A stretch of 64,000 bases of DNA, taken from positions 806,001-870,000 of the forward strand of contig JADJYE010000001.1 of assembly GCA_016719945.1 (NCBI GenBank), read 5' to 3'. The notes beneath the pieces are model-generated. The model ran no database searches and was not told where the DNA came from. It saw only the letters and a list, made by a program, of their open reading frames with translations. A program made the position numbers and the translations under genes. Shown piece by piece: positions 35,809 to 45,587 of this stretch. The stretch is from Polyangiaceae bacterium. Its GTDB lineage: Bacteria > Myxococcota_A > Polyangia > Polyangiales > Polyangiaceae. Positions within the stretch are counted from its first letter, which is position 1. The number at the start of each line of letters is the position of its first letter.

Positions 35809-37953
35809 TCAGCCGGCCTCGACGGCCGCGAGGATCGCCCTCGCGAGGTCCTTCGCGGCGCCCGGGATCGGCGTCCCCGGCCCGAAGACCGCCGTGGCGC
35901 CCATATCGAGCAGGGTCGGCACGTCCTCCGGGGGGACGACACCCCCGACGACGATCAAGATATCGGGCCGGCCGCGCGCCGCCAGCTCGGCCTGGAGCGC
36001 GGGCACGAGGGTCAGGTGCCCTGCCGCCAGGGAGCTGACGCCGACGACGTGCACGTCGTTGTCGATGGCCTGCTGGGCAGACTCGCCCGGCGTCTGGAAG
36101 AGCGGACCGATGTCGACGTCGAAGCCGAGGTCGGACAAGGCCGTCGCGATCACCTTCTGGCCCCGATCGTGCCCGTCCTGGCCCATCTTCGCGAGCAAGA
36201 TGCGCGGCCTGCGGCCGTCGGCCGCGACGACCCTATCGACCAGCTCGCCGATCTCGTCCACCTCGCCGCTCGACCCCACCTCGCGAAGGTACACGCCCGT
36301 GAGGCTCTTGTTCTGCGCCTCGTAGCGGCCGAAGACCTGCTCGAGCGCGAGGCTCATCTCTCCGAGCGTCGCGCCCGCGCGCGCCGCGCCGATCGAAGCC
36401 TCGAGCAGGTTGCCCTCGCCGGTGCGCGCGACCGCGAGCAGCCCCGCGAGCGCGGCCTGGACCGCAGCGCCGTCGCGCTCGGCCTTCAGGCGCTCGAGGC
36501 GCTCGAGCTGGGCCTTGCGGACGCGCGCGTTGTCGACCTTCAGTACGGGCACGCGCTCATCGGCCCCGACCTTGTGGACGTTCACGCCGACGATCTTCTG
36601 CTTCCCCGAGTCGATGCGAGCCTGCGTCCGCGCCGCTGCCTCCTCGATGCGCAGCTTGGGCGTCCCCGCCTCGATCGCCTTGACCATCCCCCCGAGCTCC
36701 TCGATCTCGCGCATGTGGACGCGGGCGCGCTCCGCGAGCGCCTGGGTGAGGTGCTCGACGTAGTAGCTGCCGCCCCACGGATCGACCGGCCGCGTGACGC
36801 CGGCCTCGTGCATCAACAACAGCTGCGTGTTGCGAGCGATGCGCGCCGAGTAGTCGGTCGGCAGCGCGAGGGCCTCGTCGAGCGAGTTGGTGTGCAGCGA
36901 CTGCGTACCGCCCGCGATCGCCGCCATCGCCTCGACGCAGGTGCGCACGACGTTGCTGTACACGTCTTGGGCGGTGAGCGACCAACCCGAGGTCTGGCAG
37001 TGCGTGCGTAGCATCAGCGACTTCGGGTTCTTCGGCGACAGCTCGCGCATGCGCTCCGCCCACAGCAGGCGCGCGGCGCGCAGCTTCGCCAGCTCGACGA
37101 AGTGGTTCATGCCGACCGCGAAGAAGAAGGACAGTCGCGGCGCGAAAGCGTCGACGTCGAGGCCCGCGGCGACGCCCGCGCGCACGTACTCGACGCCGTC
37201 CGCGATCGTGTACGCGAGCTCGAGGTCCGCCGTCGCTCCGGCCTCGTGCATGTGGTAGCCGGAGATCGAGATGCTGTTGAACTTCGGCATCTTCGCGGCC
37301 GTGTGCCGGAAGATGTCCGCGACGATCCGCATCGAGGGCGCAGGCGGATAGATGTACGTGTTGCGGACCATGAACTCCTTGAGGATGTCGTTCTGGATGG
37401 TCCCCTGCAGCTCCTCTTGCTTCGCGCCTTGCTCCTCGGCCGCGACGATGTAGAGCGCGAGGATCGGCAGCACGGCGCCGTTCATCGTCATCGACACGCT
37501 CATGTTGTTGAGCGGGATGCCCGCGAACAGGACGCGCATGTCGAGGATCGAGTCGATCGCGACGCCGGCCATCCCCACGTCCCCGACGACGCGCGGGTGG
37601 TCCGAGTCGTACCCGCGGTGGGTCGCTAGATCGAAGGCGATCGACAGGCCCTTCTGCCCGCCCGCGAGGTTGCGTCGATAGAACGCGTTCGACTCCTCCG
37701 CCGTCGAGAAGCCTGCGTACTGGCGCACGGTCCACGGCTGCTGCACGTACATCGTCGGGTACGGTCCGCGGACGAAGGGGGCGAAGCCCGGCATGGACGC
37801 CACGTGAGAGGCGCCCGCGACATCGGCTGGCCCGTAGCAGCTCTTCAGCTCGATGCCCTCGGGCAGCACCCCGCGCAGAGCGGCGCCGCTCGGCTCCGAG
37901 GCGGGCACCACGACGTCGTCGAACGAGAGCCGCGAGAAGGTCGGAAGCGTCAT
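35809..37953 (-). CDS. mutB: Methylmalonyl-CoA mutase large subunit
   Basis: A 714-residue adenosylcobalamin enzyme that converts (R)-methylmalonyl-CoA and succinyl-CoA into each other. The TIM-barrel part carries the substrate residues of true MCM: Tyr in R-G-P-Y and Arg197 in F-M-V-R-N-T-Y. The C-terminal Rossmann domain has the cobalamin-binding D-G-H-D-R-G motif with S-S-L and V-G-G. All key parts are present. Its ATG overlaps the mutA stop (ATGA) and meaB follows. The names scpA and mcmA are also used for this gene. Confidence 0.96.
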   Translation of the reverse strand: MTLPTFSRLSFDDVVVPASEPSGAALRGVLPEGIELKSCYGPADVAGASHVASMPGFAPFVRGPYPTMYVQQPWTVRQYAGFSTAEESNAFYRRNLAGGQKGLSIAFDLATHRGYDSDHPRVVGDVGMAGVAIDSILDMRVLFAGIPLNNMSVSMTMNGAVLPILALYIVAAEEQGAKQEELQGTIQNDILKEFMVRNTYIYPPAPSMRIVADIFRHTAAKMPKFNSISISGYHMHEAGATADLELAYTIADGVEYVRAGVAAGLDVDAFAPRLSFFFAVGMNHFVELAKLRAARLLWAERMRELSPKNPKSLMLRTHCQTSGWSLTAQDVYSNVVRTCVEAMAAIAGGTQSLHTNSLDEALALPTDYSARIARNTQLLLMHEAGVTRPVDPWGGSYYVEHLTQALAERARVHMREIEELGGMVKAIEAGTPKLRIEEAAARTQARIDSGKQKIVGVNVHKVGADERVPVLKVDNARVRKAQLERLERLKAERDGAAVQAALAGLLAVARTGEGNLLEASIGAARAGATLGEMSLALEQVFGRYEAQNKSLTGVYLREVGSSGEVDEIGELVDRVVAADGRRPRILLAKMGQDGHDRGQKVIATALSDLGFDVDIGPLFQTPGESAQQAIDNDVHVVGVSSLAAGHLTLVPALQAELAARGRPDILIVVGGVVPPEDVPTLLDMGATAVFGPGTPIPGAAKDLARAILAAVEAG

Positions 37954-39713
37954 CGTGCCCTCGCCAGGCGATCGAGGATCGCCCCGGCCACCGCCGGGAC
38001 GTCGGCGCCGAGGTAGATGGCGTCGGTGAGGCCGGCCGCGCGCAGGGCCGGCTCCAGCTCCCCAGGCCTGCCTGCGAGCACGATCGCCCTCGCGCCGGCG
38101 GCCTTCGCGGCGGCGACCGCGGCCACGCCCTCCGCGGCGTAGGCGTCGTCGGTCCCAGCGACGACGACGATCTCCGCCGCCCCGACCTCGTCCGAGGCGG
38201 CTTGCAGCTGCAGCCCGGCGACCTCGAAGAACCCGCGCGCGAAGGCCGCGCGCGCGCGCGCCTTCGCGGGGTCTCCCACGCACGCCAGCGCGACCCGCGG
38301 GCGCGAGGGCAGAGACGCGACCCGAGCTCGCAGCGCCTCGAAGGGCTCGGCGTCACGCGGCGCGTCGAGCGCGCGGATGGGCCACGTCCGCGTGCTCTCG
38401 GCCTCCTCCTCCGGGTGTTGATCCGGGGCGGGCGGGTCCGCGGTCGGGAAGTCGTTCACGCCGACGAGCACGCGCCTGCGCTCGACGACCTCCTTCTCGC
38501 GGGCGAGGCGCGCCTCGTGGACGCGCCGCTGGACCTGACCCGCGGCGAGCGACGCGATCAGGCCGCCCTCCTGCTCGATCTGCCGCATCTCCTCCCACCC
38601 GGCGCGCGCGAGCGCGTCGGTCAGCGACTCGATGTAAAACGAGCCCAGCGCAGGGTCCGGGACGACCGATAGGTGGCTCTCCTCCTGGAGCACGATGGCC
38701 GTGTTCTTCGCGAGCCGCCGGCCGAGCTCGCTCGACCCTCGCGTCGCCTCGTCGAAGGCCCGCGGGGCCACCACGTCTGCGCCGCCCACGAGCAGCGCGA
38801 AGGTCTCGACGGAGGCGCGGAGCATGTTGGTCGGCGGATCGAGCCGCGAGAGCGAGCGGCGCGACGTGGTGCCGACCACGAGGGGCGTCGGCGCGTCGGG
38901 CGCGCCGGCGGCGACGAGCACCTTCGACCACGCCACGCGCAGCGCGCGCAGGGTCGCGACGCCGTAGAAGACGTCGGTGCCGGGCGCGACGACGAGGGCC
39001 ATCTCCGCTGCGGCCTGGGCGGGCGAGAGCCCGCGGATCTCCAGGCGCCGCATCACGTCGATGCACGCCGCGAGGACGTAGCCGATGGCCTGCGACGCGG
39101 TGCCTCCGGCGTCGATCACGTCGGCCGCCGAGAACGCGAGGGCGCGCGGGTGGAACGGAGCGGATCCCCTCGCCTCGCCGAGCGCGGTGAGCGCGGCGGC
39201 GTCCCGTACGAACGTGCCGGCCTGATCGAGCGCGGCCTCGAGCGAGATGTCGAGGCCCCAGCGCCGCAGCGCCGCGCCGAACGGATCGAACATCGCGCTG
39301 ACCTGCGTGTACCCGAGGTCGAGCGCCTTCTCGGCGAGGCTCGTCGCGCGGGTCCCCGCGTCGAGCAGGATCGGCTGGTTGGTGGGCATCCCCGAGAGCG
39401 CCGCCGCCAGCGCGCCCACCTCTTCGACGCCGAGCCAGAGCACGTCCACCCCTGCGCCGGCGGCTGCGCGCACGGTCGCGTTCGCGGCCGCGCCGGCCGT
39501 GGCGTCGACGTGCTGCGCGATGAGCGACCGTGCCGGGAGCGCGGGGGCGGCCGCGGCTGCGGCCGGCCGGTGGCGCTCGAGATAGAGCGGCTCGACGGCG
39601 ATCCCCTCAGGGGTCTTGCCCTCGAGCGCGGCGAACGGCTTGCCCTTGAGCCCGGCGACCGCCGCTTCCCTCCAACCGGCCTCGTCTATCGTGTCGAACC
39701 CCGTCGGAACCAT
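37950..39713 (-). CDS. mutA: Methylmalonyl-CoA mutase small subunit
   Basis: A 587-residue, non-catalytic subunit that pairs with MutB. It keeps the barrel fold and a degenerate C-terminal domain in which the cobalamin D-x-H-x-x-G motif is missing, as expected for MutA. The ATG at 39713 is preferred; a GTG three codons earlier (39722) is possible. No clear ribosome site is seen. It lies 70 bases after the aminotransferase and is coupled to mutB. Confidence 0.9.
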   Translation of the reverse strand: MVPTGFDTIDEAGWREAAVAGLKGKPFAALEGKTPEGIAVEPLYLERHRPAAAAAAPALPARSLIAQHVDATAGAAANATVRAAAGAGVDVLWLGVEEVGALAAALSGMPTNQPILLDAGTRATSLAEKALDLGYTQVSAMFDPFGAALRRWGLDISLEAALDQAGTFVRDAAALTALGEARGSAPFHPRALAFSAADVIDAGGTASQAIGYVLAACIDVMRRLEIRGLSPAQAAAEMALVVAPGTDVFYGVATLRALRVAWSKVLVAAGAPDAPTPLVVGTTSRRSLSRLDPPTNMLRASVETFALLVGGADVVAPRAFDEATRGSSELGRRLAKNTAIVLQEESHLSVVPDPALGSFYIESLTDALARAGWEEMRQIEQEGGLIASLAAGQVQRRVHEARLAREKEVVERRRVLVGVNDFPTADPPAPDQHPEEEAESTRTWPIRALDAPRDAEPFEALRARVASLPSRPRVALACVGDPAKARARAAFARGFFEVAGLQLQAASDEVGAAEIVVVAGTDDAYAAEGVAAVAAAKAAGARAIVLAGRPGELEPALRAAGLTDAIYLGADVPAVAGAILDRLARAR

Positions 39714-39783
39714 CCGCGCCACGTTATGCCCCAGCCGCGGGCCGTCGCCCAGATCGGAAGTGAGGCGGCGGCTTGCCCGGCCC

Positions 39784-41028
39784 CTACCCCACCCACCGCG
39801 CGAGCAGGCGATCCATGCGCTTGACGACCTCGACCATCGTGTCCTCGTCGGGGAGCAGGGTCAGCCGGAGGTGGTGCCGGTAGGCCACGTTGAAGCTCGA
39901 GCCCGGGACGATGAGGACGTGCTCTCGCTCGAGCAGCTCCATCGCGAACCGCGCGTCGTCGAAGTCCTTGACGCGCTGGAGATCGACCGAAGGAAACGCG
40001 TACAGCGCCCCCATCGGGACTTGCACCTTCAGGTACGGGGAGCGCTCGATCGCCGAGACGAGCGCGCGCCGCTGGCGCCCGAGCCGGCCGGATTCGGCCG
40101 TCAGATCGAGGATGCTCTGGTGACCGCCGAGCGCGGTCTGCACCGCCCACTGGCCGGGCACGTTCGAGCACAGCCGCAGCGAGGCGAGCACCTCGAGCCC
40201 CTCGAGGTAATCCCGCGCGTGCTCGCGGCGACCGGAGAACAGCGTCCACCCGACGCGCTGGCCGCACGCCCGGTACACCTTGGACAGGCCCGCGTACGTC
40301 GCGCACAGCGTCTTTTCGCACAGCGTGGCGGCCGGCGTGTGGACCGCCCCGTCGTACAGGACGCGGTCGTAGATCTCGTCCGACATGAGCACCAGGCCGT
40401 GCCGCTCGGCGACGCGGACCAGGCCCTCGACCACCTCAGGCGGGTACACCGCGCCGGTCGGGTTGTTCGGGTTGATCATGACGAGCGCCCGCGTGCGCGG
40501 GGTCACCATGCGCTCGATCTCCGCCGGATCCGGGATGAACGCGGCGTCTGGCCGACACGGGTAGTGGACCGGCTTGCCCCCGGCGAGCGAGACCGCCGCC
40601 GTCCACAGCGGGTAGTCGGGCGCGGGGACCAGGACCTCGTCGTCGCGGTTCAGGAGCGCCTCGAGCGTCATCAGGATGAGCTCGGACACGCCGTTGCCCA
40701 TGAACACGTCCTCCACGGTGACGCCGCGGATCCCTCGCGCCGTGGCGTCGGTCGCGATCGCCTCGCGCGCCGGGAAGATGCCCTTCTGATGGCAGTACCC
40801 CTCCGCGTCGCGCAGGTTCTCGATCATCGCGAGCCGCATCGCCTCCGGCGTTCGAAAGCCGAACTGCGCCGGGTTCCCGATGTTGAGCTTGATGATCTCG
40901 TAGCCCTGCCGCTCGAGCTCGAGCGCGCGCCGCGCCAGCGGCCCGCGGATCTCGTAGCGGATCCCCTCGAGGTGGGTGGCGCGGTGGATGTTGGGCATCG
41001 AGTCGGCGGGACGGGTCGCGGCGTTCAC
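39784..41028 (-). CDS. Class I aminotransferase, AlaA-like
   Basis: A 414-residue PLP aminotransferase. Early motif I-R-G-P-L and L-N-I-G-N-P match AlaA-type alanine/valine-pyruvate transaminases. The Asp-Tyr pair is in the region D-E-I-Y-D, the Schiff-base Lys in G-L-S-K, and the carboxylate Arg in the C-terminal R-L-T-L-L region. It probably exchanges alanine or valine with their keto acids. The start is GTG at 41028: GGAGG lies five bases upstream and the GTG overlaps the icmF stop (GTGA). An ATG at 40998 lacks a ribosome site. Confidence 0.85.
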   Translation of the reverse strand: MNAATRPADSMPNIHRATHLEGIRYEIRGPLARRALELERQGYEIIKLNIGNPAQFGFRTPEAMRLAMIENLRDAEGYCHQKGIFPAREAIATDATARGIRGVTVEDVFMGNGVSELILMTLEALLNRDDEVLVPAPDYPLWTAAVSLAGGKPVHYPCRPDAAFIPDPAEIERMVTPRTRALVMINPNNPTGAVYPPEVVEGLVRVAERHGLVLMSDEIYDRVLYDGAVHTPAATLCEKTLCATYAGLSKVYRACGQRVGWTLFSGRREHARDYLEGLEVLASLRLCSNVPGQWAVQTALGGHQSILDLTAESGRLGRQRRALVSAIERSPYLKVQVPMGALYAFPSVDLQRVKDFDDARFAMELLEREHVLIVPGSSFNVAYRHHLRLTLLPDEDTMVEVVKRMDRLLARWVG

Positions 41029-44000
41029 ATGTTCCTCCGGTATTGGCCCCCGACCTCGGACAGCGCGCCCGAGATTTGCCCGAGCGTGCACACCTTGCAG
41101 ACGTCCATGAGCGCGTCGAACACGTTCTTGCCCTTGAGCGCCGCCTGGGTCAGCGCCTCGAGCGCTGGCCCGGTACGCTCGACGTTCCGCGCGCGGAAGG
41201 CGTCGCGGCACGCGATGGCGTACTCCTTCTCTTCCGGGGTCGAGCGGATCACCTCCTTCGGGATGATCGTCGGAGACCCCTTGGGGTCGAGGAAGGTGTT
41301 CACGCCGATGATGGGCAGACGGCCGTCGTGCTTCAGCGACTCGTAGTGCAGCGACTCTTCCTGGATCTTCGTCCGCTGGTACATGCGCTCCATCGCGCCG
41401 AGCACGCCGCCGCGATCCGAGAGCGAGCGAAACTCTCGCAGCACCGCCTGCTCGACCAGGTCGGTGAGCTCGTCGATGATGAACGCGCCCTGCAGCGGGT
41501 TCTCGTTCTTCGCGAGGCCGAGTTCCTTGTTGATGATCAGCTGGATCGCGAGCGCGCGGCGCACGCTCTCCTCGGTCGGGGTCGTGATCGCCTCGTCGTA
41601 CGCGTTGGTGTGGAGCGAGTTGCAGTTGTCGTAGATCGCGTAGAGCGCCTGCAGCGTCGTGCGGATGTCGTTGAACGCGATCTCCTGGGCGTGGAGGCTG
41701 CGGCCTGAGGTCTGGATGTGGTACTTCAGCTTCTGCGAGCGCTCGTTTCCGCCGTATTTGCTCTTGATCGCCTTCGCCCAGATGCGGCGCGCGACCCGGC
41801 CGATCACCGAGTACTCGGGGTCGACGCCGTTCGAGAAGAAGAACGACAGGTTCGGCGCGAAGTCGTCGATGTGCATCCCCCGGGACAGGTAGTACTCCGC
41901 GTAGGTGAAGCCGTTCGCCAGGGTGAAGGCCAGCTGGGTGATGGGGTTCGCGCCGGCCTCGGCGATGTGGTAGCCGCTGATCGAGACGGAGTAGAAATTG
42001 CGGACCTTGTTCGCGATGAAATACGCCTGGATGTCGCCCATCATGCGCAGGGCGAACTCGGTCGAGAAGATGCAAGTGTTCTGCGCCTGATCTTCCTTCA
42101 GGATGTCGGCTTGCACCGTGCCGCGGACGCTGGAGAGGGTCTTGGCCTTGATGCGCTCGTACGTCTCTCGCGGCAGCACCTCGTCCCCCGAGACGCCCAG
42201 GAGCAGCAGCCCCAAGCCGCCATTGCCGTCCGGCAGCTCTCCTCGATACGCGGGCCTGGGCACGCCCCGCTCGCGGTACGACGCGTCGATCTTCTGCTCG
42301 ACCTCTGCGACCAGGCCTTGCTCGCGGATGTACCGCTCGCAGCCCTGATCGATGGCGGCGTTCATGTAGAACCCGAGCAGCATCGGCGCGGGCCCGTTGA
42401 TGGTCATCGAGACGCTGGTCGAAGGGTCGGACAGGTCGAAGCCGGAGTAGAGCTTCTTCGCGTCGTCGACGTTGGCGATCGAGACGCCGCTGTTGCCGAT
42501 CTTTCCGAAGATGTCCGGCCGCTGGTCGGGGTCTTCGCCGTACAAGGTGACCGAGTCGAACGCGGTCGACAGGCGCTTCGCGGGCATGCCGCGCGACACG
42601 TAGTGGAACCGCTTGTTGGTGCGCTCGGGGCCGCCCTCGCCCGCGAACATGCGCGCCGGGTCCTCCCCCTCCCGCTTGAGCGGGAACACGCCGGCAGCGT
42701 AGGGGAACTCTCCAGGGATGTTCTCGGTGAGCAACCAGGTGAGGATGTCGCCCCAGTCGTGGAACCGCGGCAGGCTGACCTTGGGCACCCGGGTCCTCGA
42801 GAGCGACTCGGTGAACAGCGGCAGCTCGATGATCTTGTCGCGTACGTTGTAGCGGTAGACGTCCTTCTTGAACGTCTCGACCAGGGTCGGGAAGGCCCGC
42901 AGCGCCTTCTTCACGTCGGCGTCGAGGCGCTCGACCTCCTCGCGGTACCTCGGGGCGAGATCCTTCACGGCGGGTGAGTCGACCTCCGCGACCTCGAGCT
43001 CGGGCAGGACGTCCCACTGGGTGGCGACCGCGCCGCGCAGGGCGGCGATGGCGCCGAAGATCTGGTACGCGCGGCGCGCTCGGGCGCTCTGCTCGCGCGT
43101 GAAGGCGTCATAGCGATCGCTCGACTCGGCGATCTCGGCGAGGTACCGGACGCGCGCTGGCGGCATGATGCCGCTGGTCACCTCGCGCTCCAGGGGCAGC
43201 TCCAGCCGCGAGCGGAGATCGACGCTGGTCTTGTCGCTGATCGCCGCGAGCAGCCGCTGGTAGAGCGCGTTCATCCCCGGGTCGTTGAACTGCGACGCGA
43301 TGGTGCCGTAGACGGGCAGGTCCTCGTCCTTCGCGTCGAACAGGTGGTGGTTGCGCCGGAACTGCTTGCGCACGTCCCGCAGGGCGTCGAGGCTGCCGCG
43401 CTTGTCGAACTTGTTGATGGCGACGACGTCGGCGTAGTCGAGCATGTCGATCTTCTCGAGCTGCGTCGCCGCGCCGTATTCGCTGGTCATCACGTACAGG
43501 GCGACGTCGGCGTGCTCGGTGATCTCGGTGTCGCTCTGCCCGATGCCGCTGGTCTCGACGATCACCAGATCGAAGGCCGCCGCCTTGCAGACGCTGACGG
43601 CCTCGGTCACGTGCCGTGACAGGGCCAGGTTCGACTGGCGCGTCGCGAGCGAGCGCATGTAGCAGCGGCCGTCGCTGATCGAGTTCATCCGGATGCGATC
43701 ACCGAGCAGGCCGCCGCCGGACTTCCGCTTGGTCGGGTCGACGCTCAGGACGGCGATGGTCTTGTGCTGAAAGTCCCGCAAAAACCGGAGCACCAACTCG
43801 TCGATCAGCGACGACTTGCCGCTGCCGCCAGTGCCGGTCACGCCGAGCACCGGGATCTTCCGCCCATCGAGCAGAGGCACGAGGCGGGCCTTCAGCTCGC
43901 CCTCTTGCTCCGGGTGGTTCTCCGCGACGCTGATCAGCCGCCCGAGGGCGAGCGGGTCTCTCTGCCTCAGCCGGGCGACGTCCTGGTCGAGCGACGTCGC

Positions 44001-44438
44001 GGTGGGGTGATCGCACTGCGAGAGCAGATCGTTGATCATCCCCTGCAGGCCGAGCGCGCGGCCGTCGTCCGGCGAGTAGATGCGCGCGATGCCGTAGGCG
44101 TGCAGCTCGGCGATCTCGGTGGGCAGGATGGTCCCGCCGCCGCCCCCGAACAGCTTGATGGACGCTCCCCGCTCCTTGAGCAGGTCGAACATGTACTTGA
44201 AGAACTCGACGTGCCCGCCCTGATAGCTGGTGACGGCGATGCCTTGCGCGTCCTCCTGGATCGCGCAGTCGACGATGTCCTTCGCGCTGCGGTTGTGGCC
44301 GAGGTGGATCACCTCCGCGCCCGACGCCTGGAGGATCCGCCGCATGATGTTGATCGCCGCGTCGTGACCGTCGAAGAGGGACGCCGCGGTGACGATGCGA
44401 ACCGGGTTCTTCGGTCGGTAGGGCGTGGGGCTCGGCAT
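41025..44438 (-). CDS. icmF: Fused isobutyryl-CoA mutase IcmF
   Basis: A 1137-residue protein with three parts in one chain. Residues 1-145 are the cobalamin domain (D-G-H-D at 23-26). The GTPase chaperone part has P-loop G-T-G-G-S-G-K-S-S at 202-210 and N-K-F-D-K-R-G at 342-348. The large C-terminal TIM barrel is the mutase. It rearranges isobutyryl-CoA and n-butyryl-CoA. Specificity fits: a Phe in F-P-Y-A-A-G-V-F-P and Gln in D-Q-A-Q-N-T-C replace the Tyr and Arg of methylmalonyl-CoA mutase. It is the first gene of the leftward run, coupled to the aminotransferase. Confidence 0.96.
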   Translation of the reverse strand: MPSPTPYRPKNPVRIVTAASLFDGHDAAINIMRRILQASGAEVIHLGHNRSAKDIVDCAIQEDAQGIAVTSYQGGHVEFFKYMFDLLKERGASIKLFGGGGGTILPTEIAELHAYGIARIYSPDDGRALGLQGMINDLLSQCDHPTATSLDQDVARLRQRDPLALGRLISVAENHPEQEGELKARLVPLLDGRKIPVLGVTGTGGSGKSSLIDELVLRFLRDFQHKTIAVLSVDPTKRKSGGGLLGDRIRMNSISDGRCYMRSLATRQSNLALSRHVTEAVSVCKAAAFDLVIVETSGIGQSDTEITEHADVALYVMTSEYGAATQLEKIDMLDYADVVAINKFDKRGSLDALRDVRKQFRRNHHLFDAKDEDLPVYGTIASQFNDPGMNALYQRLLAAISDKTSVDLRSRLELPLEREVTSGIMPPARVRYLAEIAESSDRYDAFTREQSARARRAYQIFGAIAALRGAVATQWDVLPELEVAEVDSPAVKDLAPRYREEVERLDADVKKALRAFPTLVETFKKDVYRYNVRDKIIELPLFTESLSRTRVPKVSLPRFHDWGDILTWLLTENIPGEFPYAAGVFPLKREGEDPARMFAGEGGPERTNKRFHYVSRGMPAKRLSTAFDSVTLYGEDPDQRPDIFGKIGNSGVSIANVDDAKKLYSGFDLSDPSTSVSMTINGPAPMLLGFYMNAAIDQGCERYIREQGLVAEVEQKIDASYRERGVPRPAYRGELPDGNGGLGLLLLGVSGDEVLPRETYERIKAKTLSSVRGTVQADILKEDQAQNTCIFSTEFALRMMGDIQAYFIANKVRNFYSVSISGYHIAEAGANPITQLAFTLANGFTYAEYYLSRGMHIDDFAPNLSFFFSNGVDPEYSVIGRVARRIWAKAIKSKYGGNERSQKLKYHIQTSGRSLHAQEIAFNDIRTTLQALYAIYDNCNSLHTNAYDEAITTPTEESVRRALAIQLIINKELGLAKNENPLQGAFIIDELTDLVEQAVLREFRSLSDRGGVLGAMERMYQRTKIQEESLHYESLKHDGRLPIIGVNTFLDPKGSPTIIPKEVIRSTPEEKEYAIACRDAFRARNVERTGPALEALTQAALKGKNVFDALMDVCKVCTLGQISGALSEVGGQYRRNM

Positions 44439-44466
44439 GGGGGCGCTGGCGCGCTCTTACCACTGT

Positions 44467-44489
44467 GGGCGGCCGGGAAGGAGCCGCCC
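44467..44489. other. Hairpin upstream of icmF
   Basis: GGGCGGC pairs with GCCGCCC across nine bases, in the gap between the YD-repeat lipoprotein stop and the icmF start. It could be the terminator of the former or a leader structure for the latter; no U run is present. Confidence 0.35.
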
Positions 44490-44537
44490 GCGAGGCCGCC
44501 TGGCCCCCCCCCGGGACGGCGAGCGCCGCGTCGCCCG

Positions 44538-45476
44538 TCAGCGCTCGCTCGGGCTCGCGTAGACGTACGTGGCCTTGGCGCTGTCGGTGTACCGCCGCGC
44601 CTCGTCGATCAGCGCCCCGTGCGCCCGAACCAGCACGCCGCGGGCGTATTCGTAGGTCGCCCGGCCCGTGCCTGACGTCCCCGCCCTCGTGCGCACCATC
44701 TTGGCGAGGCTGCCGTCCGCGTCATAGGTGAAGGTCTTCTTCTCCTCCAGCTCCGGCGTGTGGAGGGCGTCGAAGGTCTCCTGGGTCACCCGGCCGCTCG
44801 CGTCGTATTCGAACCGCCTCGTGTTGATGCGCTTGCCACTTTGCTCGCGGTGCTCAGCGATCACGCGACCCGAAGCGTCCTGCTCGTAGCTGACCTGGAC
44901 GGCGCCCCAGGGCTGCCCCTGAGGAACCTCTCGAGAAGAGAACGTGAGGCTCCGCTCCTCGATGACGCGCCCCGTCGCGTCGTCGTACGAGAGCTCCTCG
45001 CACGCGTTGTTCGGCATGACGGCGAGCACCCCGACCTCCTGGAAGGAGCAGGTGCGGACGAGGCGCCCCTTGCCGTCGTACGCGCGGGTCTCCGAGCCGC
45101 CCATCCCCAGGCCCCCGGAGCTGTGGCTCACGGCGACGACCCGCCCCTCGGCGTCGTACGCGAAGTGCTCGACCCTCTCGGGCCCGGCGCCGTCGCCCAC
45201 GCGCTTCTCGACGAGCCGCCCCGACGCGTCGTAGACGTGGGTGTGGACCGTGCGCGCCACGGCGCCTGCGCCCAGGTCGGACTCGACCTCGATGCGCCTG
45301 AGCTTCGCCCCGGGCGCAGGGCTCGAGGGGGAAGGGCTCGGCGCGGGGGCCGGCGCCGCCGTCCCCGAGCCGTCCGGCGCCGGCGCGCTCCTCGCATCCG
45401 GCGCACCCGCACCGGCGCAGCCGAACATCGCCACCACCACCACGCCCATTGCACAGACCCAACCGCTCGCTCTCAC
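44538..45476 (-). CDS. Lipoprotein with YD (RHS-like) repeats
   Basis: A 312-residue lipoprotein (lipobox M-F-G-C). After a Pro/Ser/Ala linker come about eight repeats of the type Y-D-A-x-G-R-L or Y-D-x-x-G-R-V, as in RHS/YD-repeat proteins, which form beta shells or spirals. No toxin domain is attached, so it is a short wall or surface protein rather than a full RHS toxin. The GTG at 45476 has GGAGGG eight bases upstream. Confidence 0.8.
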   Translation of the reverse strand: MRASGWVCAMGVVVVAMFGCAGAGAPDARSAPAPDGSGTAAPAPAPSPSPSSPAPGAKLRRIEVESDLGAGAVARTVHTHVYDASGRLVEKRVGDGAGPERVEHFAYDAEGRVVAVSHSSGGLGMGGSETRAYDGKGRLVRTCSFQEVGVLAVMPNNACEELSYDDATGRVIEERSLTFSSREVPQGQPWGAVQVSYEQDASGRVIAEHREQSGKRINTRRFEYDASGRVTQETFDALHTPELEEKKTFTYDADGSLAKMVRTRAGTSGTGRATYEYARGVLVRAHGALIDEARRYTDSAKATYVYASPSER

Positions 45477-45587
45477 GATGACCACCCTCCGTGCGCCCTT
45501 CGACGGACGAGATCGCCGTTTTCGCTTAGCGAGAGTGAAGATCTCTTGTTCGCTCGCGCGGTGTAAGGGGCAACGGCGCGGCCCGTT

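Noticed and set aside
44538..45476. RHS toxin
   Set aside because: Only YD-type repeats and a lipobox are present. There is no RHS core end motif and no toxin domain.
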